Positions 22,781 to 27,999 of a stretch of 36,618 bases of DNA are shown piece by piece (positions within the stretch are counted from its first letter, which is position 1; the number at the start of each line of letters is the position of its first letter). This DNA is from a virus. The DNA is taken from the IMG/VR virus record IMGVR_UViG_3300037493_001409, positions 1 to 36,618 of that record. One strand, 5' to 3'. The position numbers were made by a program, and so were the translations under genes. Under the pieces are notes generated by a model. The model was not told the origin of the DNA. It saw nothing but the letters and a program-made list of their open reading frames with translations, and did not search any database.

Positions 22781-24369
22781 TGTTGAGAGACTACCAACAA
22801 CGAACTATTGACCAGCTCTACGCATGGTTTGAAGCTGGGAACGTGGGCAACCCTTGTTTGGTGCTGCCTACCGGGTCAGGCAAAAGCCACATCATTGCAG
22901 CACTTTGCAAAGATGCTTTGCAATCATGGCCTGAGACACGCATATTGATGCTGACCCATGTGAAGGAACTGATTGAACAGAATGCTGAAAAGATGCGCCA
23001 GCACTGGCCCAATGCACCGATGGGCATTTACTCTGCCGGGTTGCGAAGTAAAGAATTAGGCGAGCCGATAACCTTTGCCGGGATTCAGTCAGTACGTACC
23101 AAGGCCGCGCAGATAGGTCACGTTGACCTTGTAATCATTGATGAGGCTCATCTGGTGAGCCACAAGGACGAGGGCGGCTATCGCACTTTTCTAACGGCGA
23201 TGGCACTCATTAACCCCAACTTGCGAATTATTGGATTGACCGCCAGCCCGTACCGCCTTGGACACGGCTACATCACGGACAAACCAGCCATATTCGACGC
23301 GCTGATTGAACCTGTGACCATTGAGGAACTGATACACAAGGGGTTTTTATCAACCCTGCGAAGCAAGCTGACCACCACCAAACTTGAAGTTGACGGGGTA
23401 CACAAGAGGGGCGGCGAGTACATTGATTCAGAACTTCAGGCCGCAGTCGATACCAAGGATAAGAACCTAAAAGTGGTGCGTGAAGTGATAAATCTTTCTA
23501 CAGAAAGGAAATCATGGTTATTTTTCTGTGCTGGCGTGGCTCATGCCCACCATATAAAAGATGCCTTGGTGGAGCAAGGGATTGTCGCTGAGTGCGTGAC
23601 GGGCGAGACACCGAGTAACGAACGCGCTCGAATACTGGCTGAATTCAAGGCAGGACGCATTCAAGCCCTGACCAATGCCAACGTACTCACGACGGGATTC
23701 GACGCGCCTGGGATTGATTTGATAGCCATGCTGCGCCCTACGATGTCGCCGGGGCTTTACGTCCAGATGGCAGGCCGGGGGCTACGCATAGCAGAAGGGA
23801 AAACCGATTGTCTGGTATTGGACTTTGCCGGAGTTGTTGAGCAACATGGCCCCATTACCGCCGTTAAGCCACCACCAAAAAAGGGCGACAAGGTAGGCGA
23901 AGCGCCCGTGAAGGTCTGCGACCATTGCCAAGAGATATGCGCTTTGAGTGTGCGAGTCTGCCCTGCGTGTGGCGAGGCATTCCCCGAACCAGTAAAAGCA
24001 GCTCTGAAATTGTCCAATCTGGACATCATGGGCGTGGAAGGCATCGATCTTGACGTGAGCGCCTGGACATGGCGTAAGCACATAAGCAAAGCCAGCAACA
24101 AGGATATGCTTTCAGTGACCTACTACGGGGGGCTGTCCGATATGCCCGTGACCGAGTATCTGGCAGTCACCCATGAGGGTTATGCCGGGGAAAAGAGCAG
24201 GCGCCTATTGGCAGACATGGCGCACCAGGCAGGCATTGAGTTAAATTATGGGTGGGTTGACCTACATGAAGTGGCCCAACTATTGACCGATGGCAGGCCA
24301 CCCGCACGCATAGAATTTAAGCGTGAAGGCCGTTTTTTTTCAATCATCAATAGGACATGGAATTTATGA
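22780..24369 (+). CDS. SF2 DEAD/DEAH-box helicase
   Basis: 529 residues starting MLRDYQQRTIDQLYAWF, the usual Q-motif-like opening of such helicases. Walker A PTGSGKS (30-36), DEAH (121-124), TAS (154-156) and motif VI QMAGRGLR (329-336) are all present. A CxxC...CxxC set at 380-397 (C380, C383, C394, C397) forms a zinc ribbon, followed by a C-terminal domain of unknown fold. UvsW-like roles in branch migration and recombination or restart are likely. An earlier in-frame codon is less likely because the ATG at 22780 overlaps the nuclease stop. Confidence 0.9.
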   Translation: MLRDYQQRTIDQLYAWFEAGNVGNPCLVLPTGSGKSHIIAALCKDALQSWPETRILMLTHVKELIEQNAEKMRQHWPNAPMGIYSAGLRSKELGEPITFAGIQSVRTKAAQIGHVDLVIIDEAHLVSHKDEGGYRTFLTAMALINPNLRIIGLTASPYRLGHGYITDKPAIFDALIEPVTIEELIHKGFLSTLRSKLTTTKLEVDGVHKRGGEYIDSELQAAVDTKDKNLKVVREVINLSTERKSWLFFCAGVAHAHHIKDALVEQGIVAECVTGETPSNERARILAEFKAGRIQALTNANVLTTGFDAPGIDLIAMLRPTMSPGLYVQMAGRGLRIAEGKTDCLVLDFAGVVEQHGPITAVKPPPKKGDKVGEAPVKVCDHCQEICALSVRVCPACGEAFPEPVKAALKLSNLDIMGVEGIDLDVSAWTWRKHISKASNKDMLSVTYYGGLSDMPVTEYLAVTHEGYAGEKSRRLLADMAHQAGIELNYGWVDLHEVAQLLTDGRPPARIEFKREGRFFSIINRTWNL

Positions 24370-24557
24370 GACACCCCGAACCCGCCATTGTGACGCTATA
24401 CCGCGCCACCCAGAAGGCAGAGCCACCGAAGGTATGCCACACTTGTGACCATTACACCCCGAACGGCCTATGTGCTGAATTCAACGCAGAGCCACCAGAA
24501 GCATTCGCCAATACACCGGGCGAGTGCTCATTGTGGGTTTGGGAGATTCCATTTTGA
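24366..24557 (+). CDS. Small Cys-rich protein
   Basis: 63 residues starting MRHPEPAIVTLYRATQ. CHTCDHYTPNGLCAEF and a later C form a CxxC...C...C set that may bind zinc (VCHTCDHY). The start at 24366 overlaps the helicase stop (ATGA), better than the ATG three codons earlier. Similar small CxxC-HY proteins occur in phages, without known function. Confidence 0.75.
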   Translation: MRHPEPAIVTLYRATQKAEPPKVCHTCDHYTPNGLCAEFNAEPPEAFANTPGECSLWVWEIPF

Positions 24558-24724
24558 TGAACAAAAAAGAATTATTGCAAATGGAGCGCCTGGAACGCTT
24601 ACTTGCCGTGGAGCGTGAGCGTGCCGAGAGCGCATGGGCGGGATACCGTGACGCACTGTATCAACTGGTGGATCTAAAAATGAAACTGGAAGCCGTGGAA
24701 AGGGCATTACATGGCACCGAGTGA
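24557..24724 (+). CDS. 55-aa coiled-coil protein
   Basis: Starts MNKKELLQMERLERLLAV and is helical throughout, with heptad-like leucines and a charged pattern (LYQLVDLKMKLEAVERAL). The ATG overlaps the previous stop (TGATG). Its last 14 coding bases overlap the VRR-NUC gene. Function unknown; it could be an oligomerising partner of neighbours. Confidence 0.7.
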   Translation: MNKKELLQMERLERLLAVERERAESAWAGYRDALYQLVDLKMKLEAVERALHGTE

Positions 24725-25046
24725 ACATTTAGAACAAGTACGCCTAGTCTCATGGTTCAGGCGCCAGTACCCCGATGTCCGTATCTTCGCTATCCCCAAT
24801 GGCGGGGGCCGTAGCATGAGCCAGGGGGCTGCATTGAAAGCCGAAGGGGTCCAGGCAGGGGTTCCAGATTTATTTGTTCCTGCTTGGCTATGCTGGATTG
24901 AAATGAAAAAGGAATCAGGGGGCGTGGTTTCGCCAGTTCAAAAGGACTGGATCCAGTACCTTGAAAGCATAGGCCACCGAGTAATCATAGGTCGAGGGTT
25001 TGAGGATGCCAAGAGCCAAATTGAAGGCATGAAAAAGCCCCATTGA
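24711..25046 (+). CDS. VRR-NUC domain endonuclease
   Basis: 111 residues. SEHLEQVRLVSWFRR at the start, AIPNGGGRSMSQGAALKAEGVQAGVPDLFV (D53) in the centre, WIEMKKESGGVVSPVQKDW (E64, K66, Q77) and the ending are the VRR-NUC signature, a PD-(D/E)XK nuclease seen as a stand-alone protein in phages and as the nuclease of FAN1. It may resolve branched DNA made during recombination. Its stop is inside the loop of the downstream terminator. Confidence 0.92.
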   Translation: MAPSEHLEQVRLVSWFRRQYPDVRIFAIPNGGGRSMSQGAALKAEGVQAGVPDLFVPAWLCWIEMKKESGGVVSPVQKDWIQYLESIGHRVIIGRGFEDAKSQIEGMKKPH

Positions 25047-25054
25047 AGGGGCTT
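25032..25054 (-). terminator. Bidirectional-position terminator between convergent operons
   Basis: AAGCCCC (25035-25041) pairs with GGGGCTT (25048-25054) around ATTGAA. On the minus strand the hairpin is followed by T5 (25036-25032), a good intrinsic terminator for the operon that comes from 26954. On the plus strand no T-run follows, so for the recombination operon it is weaker. Confidence 0.75.
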
Positions 25055-25072
25055 AAGTGGTTTGAGGGGGGC

Positions 25073-25129
25073 TTATAAGTTCAGGAGCAGGGCCAGCATA
25101 GCGGCGACAAGGGCGGCGACAATGAACAT
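25073..25129 (-). CDS. 18-aa hydrophobic microprotein (tentative)
   Basis: Reads MFIVAALVAAMLALLLNL and stops; a bare hydrophobic helix without charges. The ATG overlaps the stop of the upstream gene (TGATG), the linkage used elsewhere in this operon. It lies just before the terminator. Such tiny open frames are common by chance, so this is tentative. Confidence 0.35.
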   Translation of the reverse strand: MFIVAALVAAMLALLLNL

Positions 25130-25338
25130 CAGTCAGAGTAATGATAAATTGGCCCTGCTTCGCACCAAAAAGGTTCTGGATTCCACCCCGACTCTGCTTC
25201 TAGTTCAATGTAACGTCCTGTTTGTGGCGTGTAACCCGTGAGCATGGTTAAGGCGTGCCCGTCCTTTATCTCTTTCCTTGCAAGCTGACACGCAGCATGA
25301 TAATTCTGGTCACGTTTGGGATAATCTTGAATATTCAT
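25129..25338 (-). CDS. Hypothetical small protein
   Basis: 69 residues starting MNIQDYPKRDQNYHAACQLARKEIKDG. Pattern with MLTGYTPQTGRYIELEAESGW and FWCEAGPIYHYSD at the end, which I do not recognise. AAGGAATCG lies 8 bases before the start, and the ATG overlaps the stop of the upstream gene (TAATG). Soluble, acidic C-terminus. Confidence 0.72.
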   Translation of the reverse strand: MNIQDYPKRDQNYHAACQLARKEIKDGHALTMLTGYTPQTGRYIELEAESGWNPEPFWCEAGPIYHYSD

Positions 25339-25508
25339 TATTTCGATTCCTTGATTGTGAAGCTGTCAGGGGTTAAGGTTTTATCCATGAATAGCTTACG
25401 GGTGCAATAGTCGGGGGCTAATACATTGAGCCAGTGTTCTGCACGTTCTAATGTGTCACAAATACAATGCACCGCTAACGGGTTAATCTTTTCTATAACT
25501 TTATACAT
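25338..25508 (-). CDS. 56-aa hypothetical protein
   Basis: Reads MYKVIEKINPLAVHCICDTLE then RAEHWLNVLAPDYC and TRKLFMDKTLTPDSFTIKESK. Compact, alpha/beta-like. Pattern suggests a small ferredoxin-like or RNA/DNA-binding fold, but I do not recognise a family. The stop overlaps the next start (TAATG). Ribosome-binding site weak. Confidence 0.65.
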   Translation of the reverse strand: MYKVIEKINPLAVHCICDTLERAEHWLNVLAPDYCTRKLFMDKTLTPDSFTIKESK

Positions 25509-25510
25509 AC

Positions 25511-25606
25511 TTATTTCACCAGTACATCAAAATAAGAGAGAGCCAATAATAATAATGGCACGACAATAATAATTGTCGAGAATGTATTTAATAATATTAC
25601 TCGCAT
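25511..25606 (-). CDS. 31-aa single-span membrane microprotein
   Basis: Reads MRVILLNTFSTIIIVVPLLL then LALSYFDVLVK. One strongly hydrophobic helix of about 20 residues flanked by an Arg and a Lys. It overlaps the end of the upstream 59-aa gene by 10 bases and ends 2 bases before the next. Function unknown. Confidence 0.55.
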   Translation of the reverse strand: MRVILLNTFSTIIIVVPLLLLALSYFDVLVK

Positions 25607-25776
25607 ATATTATTCACCCGGTCGTCAAGTATTAAGATGCAATCCAGTAGGGCGTCGCCTACTGTTTCATTTTGTGGGAACCAGTTAACTATTGCATTCA
25701 GGCAGGCCAATAAATCATATTCTGAGCGAATAGCACGCAGTTGGGCGAGTAGTTGGGGGGTGGCTTGGCTATTCAT
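25597..25776 (-). CDS. 59-aa helical hypothetical protein
   Basis: Reads MNSQATPQLLAQLRAIRSEY then DLLACLNAIVNWF, PQNETVGDALLDC and ILILDDRVNNICE. Amphipathic helices, acidic, no motif. The ATG overlaps the stop of the upstream gene (ATGA, 25773-25776). Function unknown. Confidence 0.65.
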   Translation of the reverse strand: MNSQATPQLLAQLRAIRSEYDLLACLNAIVNWFPQNETVGDALLDCILILDDRVNNICE

Positions 25777-26054
25777 TTGGAAAGCCCGATACCGTACATC
25801 AACGCGCTGATTTTGTCTGACAATTCACGCGCTGGACCGTGACCACCGAATATATCGTTTATCCCTGTACCGCCCGACTGACTCATGCGGTGCAGAGCAT
25901 AACCCCCATAGGCGCATGATAGGCAGTAAACGCCCGGGTTACCGCCGATTACTTGACCATCGTCACCAGTGCGATAAATCGGGACATCCGCCAGGCCCAC
26001 CAGCGAATTCAAGTTCTTAATTTGCTGACGTAAAAATGATTGAGTGATTCTCAT
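25773..26054 (-). CDS. Hypothetical small protein with CxxC
   Basis: 93 residues: an N-terminal helix (MRITQSFLRQQIKNLNSLVG), a two-strand part with YCLSCAYGGYALHRM and a Gly-rich C-terminal part with GINDIFGGHGPARELSDKISAL. I recall such small proteins in other phages; no function is known. Start supported by CAGGAGAATAAAAC. Confidence 0.75.
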   Translation of the reverse strand: MRITQSFLRQQIKNLNSLVGLADVPIYRTGDDGQVIGGNPGVYCLSCAYGGYALHRMSQSGGTGINDIFGGHGPARELSDKISALMYGIGLSK

Positions 26055-26194
26055 GTTTTATTCTCCTGTTGGTGGATTGCACAATGCAAGCCCGTAAACC
26101 CTGACACGCAAGGCTTACAGAGTGCATTAATAGGTTGCTGGTGTAAACGGGCGAATATCGCTTGTGCTGGCTCGCAAGGGCATGATGATGGCAA
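26051..26194 (-). CDS. Possible small zinc-binding protein overlapping the clamp gene end (tentative)
   Basis: An open frame in the +1 frame relative to the end of the clamp-like gene. It ends ...INALCKPCVSGFTGLHCAI then HQQENKT, with CxxC and HCxIH spaced like a zinc site, and its stop overlaps the next start as ATGA. The only upstream start is a TTG at 26194, without ribosome-binding site; a start within the overlap or a frameshift from the clamp gene is also possible. Pattern and coupling support it; the start does not. Confidence 0.35.
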   Translation of the reverse strand: MPSSCPCEPAQAIFARLHQQPINALCKPCVSGFTGLHCAIHQQENKT

Positions 26195-26726
26195 AGCCGG
26201 TCATATTCTCGCCAGTCATCACGCCAGAACTAGAGCCAAATTGATGCAAGTGGGGGAATGATTTAGTCCCGTAGTTAAACCACAGTGAGACAGCCTGGCT
26301 CGCCTGTAACACCAGTTCAGCGTTATATTGTCCTGGCGCTGGCTCTGCATTTGGCCATTGTGAAACCCGGCGCCAGTCAGGGAATGAGCCATCAATTGGC
26401 TTGAATACGGTTGAGTTACCAAGTTGGTAGGTATCGGTTCCCACCAGTGTGAGAGTCAGAAAATCATTTTTATCTGATTTCAAAGCCTGTTTGATGGCAT
26501 CGGCTGGAATTATCATTTTCCATGGTCCAGGCTTTGCTTCGCCAGTCCAATTGATATTCTGAGCACGCACCAAGCCAGCAAATAAAGTGTAGCCATCACA
26601 TCCGACAATGTGCAGATCGCCATTGGAAGCGCATTCAAGCAACACGCCCATTAAATAGAAGCGAAGATCTTTTTTAGACGCGCATGAGAGAGCAGCTTTA
26701 AGGTGGTTTTTTTGAATATTAAGCAT
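26127..26726 (-). CDS. Short beta sliding clamp-like protein (DnaN-like)
   Basis: 199 residues, about half the usual beta clamp (366 in E. coli). Residues 20-50 (DLRFYLMGVLLE...GDLHIVGCDGYTLFA) align with E. coli DnaN domain 2 (DVRYYLNGMLFE...ATDGHRLAV). Residues 111-121 (IDGSFPDWRRV) match DGRFPDYRRV, and 180-185 (IIMPLR) match the C-terminal VVMPMR. These are the segments that form the hydrophobic pocket for polymerase and other partners. Domain 1 and the first half of domain 3 appear missing. A 14-residue extension follows MPLR, unlike cellular clamps. Could assemble as a higher oligomer or act as a decoy. AGGAAAA precedes the ATG. Homology judged by eye. Confidence 0.7.
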   Translation of the reverse strand: MLNIQKNHLKAALSCASKKDLRFYLMGVLLECASNGDLHIVGCDGYTLFAGLVRAQNINWTGEAKPGPWKMIIPADAIKQALKSDKNDFLTLTLVGTDTYQLGNSTVFKPIDGSFPDWRRVSQWPNAEPAPGQYNAELVLQASQAVSLWFNYGTKSFPHLHQFGSSSGVMTGENMTGFAIIMPLRASTSDIRPFTPATY

Positions 26727-26753
26727 GATAATTTTCCTGTTGAGTGAAGGGTA

Positions 26754-26772
26754 AGCCAGGGTAGGCCTGGCT
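26754..26772. other. Intergenic hairpin upstream of the clamp-like gene
   Basis: AGCCAGG (26754-26760) pairs with CCTGGCT (26766-26772) around GTAGG. No T-run follows on either strand, so it is not a classic terminator. It lies in the 54-base gap between the 57-aa gene and the clamp gene and might tune their relative expression. Confidence 0.45.
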
Positions 26773-26780
26773 CGTTTGAA

Positions 26781-26954
26781 TTAATAGTTGTAGGCTTTGC
26801 ATCCTAGAGCGGCGGCGAAGCGCTTAGCGTGCAGTTTAGTGTGAAAGTAGTGTTGGGCTTGGACTGACTCGCCAGACAAACCGGGTTGATTGTGAATCAC
26901 CAGTTCGAACTTGTGGCCTGTATGCTTAGGTGCAGTGAAGATCGATGCGAACAT
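26781..26954 (-). CDS. 57-aa hypothetical protein, first gene of its operon
   Basis: Starts MFASIFTAPKHTGHKFELVIHN; AGGAGAAAACA precedes the ATG, so this start is preferred over a TTG 29 codons upstream, which would cover the promoter region. Basic, His-rich, with a YFHTKLHAKRFAAALG helix. The length and pattern suggest a small single-domain binding protein. It is the first gene after the control region. Function unknown. Confidence 0.7.
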   Translation of the reverse strand: MFASIFTAPKHTGHKFELVIHNQPGLSGESVQAQHYFHTKLHAKRFAAALGCKAYNY

Positions 26955-27002
26955 TTGTTTTCTCCTGTTACGCCATGCGTGATTGCTTGGCATGGATAGA
27001 GT

Positions 27003-27040
27003 GTAACCGAATTTGTTACGCTGCAACTTAATTTGTTGCA
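27003..27040. promoter_or_regulatory. Two tandem operator-like dyads
   Basis: GTAAC-CGAATTT-GTTAC (27003-27019) and GCAAC-TTAATTT-GTTGC (27023-27039, extendable by one T/A pair to 27022-27040) share arm length, spacer length and the central AATTT, and start 20 bp apart, about two helical turns. This is what a dimeric repressor binding two sites on one face of the DNA would need. The repressor is unknown. Confidence 0.6.
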
Positions 27041-27064
27041 ATTATTTGTACTGATCGTTTATAC
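27013..27064. promoter_or_regulatory. Candidate divergent promoters sharing a palindromic -35
   Basis: TTGCAA (27036-27041) is its own reverse complement and can serve as -35 on both strands. On the minus strand TAACAA (27018-27013) follows at 17 bp and would drive the operon that starts at 26954. On the plus strand TTATAC (27059-27064) lies at 17 bp and could drive terS. The hexamers are imperfect, so this is tentative. Confidence 0.35.
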
Positions 27065-27076
27065 AGTGGTTTTATG

Positions 27077-27159
27077 AGTACATTGTTACACTATGTATGC
27101 ACTATGTACTATGTACAAAGTACATTGTTTACATACATAGTACATTGTGTACTATGTAC
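27077..27159. repeat. Cluster of ACTATGTAC and AGTACATTGT repeats
   Basis: ACTATGTA occurs at 27090, 27101, 27108 and 27151, and inverted at 27134-27141. AGTACATTGT occurs at 27077, 27119 and 27139. A 10-bp inverted repeat, TACATAGTAC / GTACTATGTA, spans 27134-27158. TGCACTATGTAC at 27098-27109 is the reverse complement of 12 bases of the word repeated within terS. The remaining part of the gene-free interval 26955-27270 has no convincing gene. Confidence 0.85.
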
Positions 27160-27195
27160 TTTTCTGACAAAAACAGGGCTACAAAGTACATACAC

Positions 27196-27221
27196 TACAT
27201 TATTCCCTAAGGAATAATGTA
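27196..27221. repeat. Perfect 11-bp-arm palindrome upstream of terS
   Basis: TACATTATTCC (27196-27206) and GGAATAATGTA (27211-27221) pair perfectly around CTAA. No T-run follows on either strand, so it is more likely a protein-binding site or cruciform element than a terminator. It ends 50 bases before the terS start. Confidence 0.8.
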
Positions 27222-27270
27222 TGTATGTATGCCTTGTGCGTCTTAAAATGTAGATTTTTGGGGGTGAAGT

Positions 27271-27843
27271 ATGGCTCGAATTGAAAACAGGGCGGAAATC
27301 TCGCTACAGATTTTGGATAGCATGGCGGGCGGTCAGAGCATGAGACAAAGCTGCTTGAAAGCAGGCATTGGAGCATCAACATGGTTGGACTGGTGTGCTG
27401 CTGACCGTGATTTAGACGAACGCTATGCACGCGCACGACTATCTTTGCTCGATGCGATGGTAGATCAGATCATCACCCTAGCTGATTCCCCGGTGGCTGT
27501 GCTCGATACTGGTGCTACTGATCCGGCCTTGGTGCGTCAGCGACAGTTGCAGATCGATGCTAGGCGCTGGATACTGTCAAAGCTCGCTCCGCGCATATAT
27601 GGCGATAAGCTCGATGTCAATGTCAGCGATACACGTATATCTATTAGCGGGGCTTTGGCGGCTGCGCAGGCCCGCCTAGTAGATGTGATTGACGTTACAC
27701 CCGTACATGCACTACACAATGTACATAGTGCACAGGAAGTGCATAGTGCATATGTACATAGTGCATCTGACAATGTACATAGTGCACCCGATGCACCACC
27801 TAAGCCCAGGCGCCTGCTACTTGATAGCTACATCGATGACTAA
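27271..27843 (+). CDS. terS: Terminase small subunit, Sf6 gp1-like
   Basis: 190 residues. The N-terminal part (RAEISLQILDSMAGGQSMRQSCLKAGIGASTWLDW) is a helix-turn-helix, followed by a central oligomerisation helix pair (RYARARLSLLDAMVDQIITLAD) and RQLQIDARRWILSKLAPRIYGDK, the conserved end of the Sf6-type small terminase domain. The C-terminal 45 residues are unusual: VHSA appears four times (151-172) followed by PPKPRRLLLDSY. The protein binds the packaging site and hands DNA to the large subunit. GGGGGTGA precedes the start. The VHSA codons contain the repeated word also found upstream of the gene. Confidence 0.9.
   Translation: MARIENRAEISLQILDSMAGGQSMRQSCLKAGIGASTWLDWCAADRDLDERYARARLSLLDAMVDQIITLADSPVAVLDTGATDPALVRQRQLQIDARRWILSKLAPRIYGDKLDVNVSDTRISISGALAAAQARLVDVIDVTPVHALHNVHSAQEVHSAYVHSASDNVHSAPDAPPKPRRLLLDSYIDD
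27720..27786 (+). repeat. TGTACATAGTGCA repeats inside terS
   Basis: Exact 13-mers at 27720-27732, 27753-27765 and 27774-27786, with a one-base variant (GTGCATAGTGCA) at 27739-27750. Each contributes VHSA to the protein. Spacing between exact copies is 33 and 21 bases. A 12-base inverted match sits at 27098-27109 upstream of the gene. Confidence 0.9.
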
Positions 27844-27999
27844 GGCCGCGACGAGGCCAGGGAGGAGGGCCGAGGCCAAAGGGCCAGCGGCTACGGAGCC
27901 TTCACAAACATTTTTATTTTTATTTTTAATTTATTAACATATATGCTTAAGTTACTTATTCTGTTTGGCCTTTTTTATTTTTTATTTTTTTATTAATAT

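Noticed and set aside
26017-26127. 36-residue frame starting MHSVSLACQG right at the clamp stop (TAATG)
   Set aside because: It overlaps the well-supported 26054 start by 38 bases and its translation is not protein-like; the alternative frame ending at ATGA is better, though also tentative.
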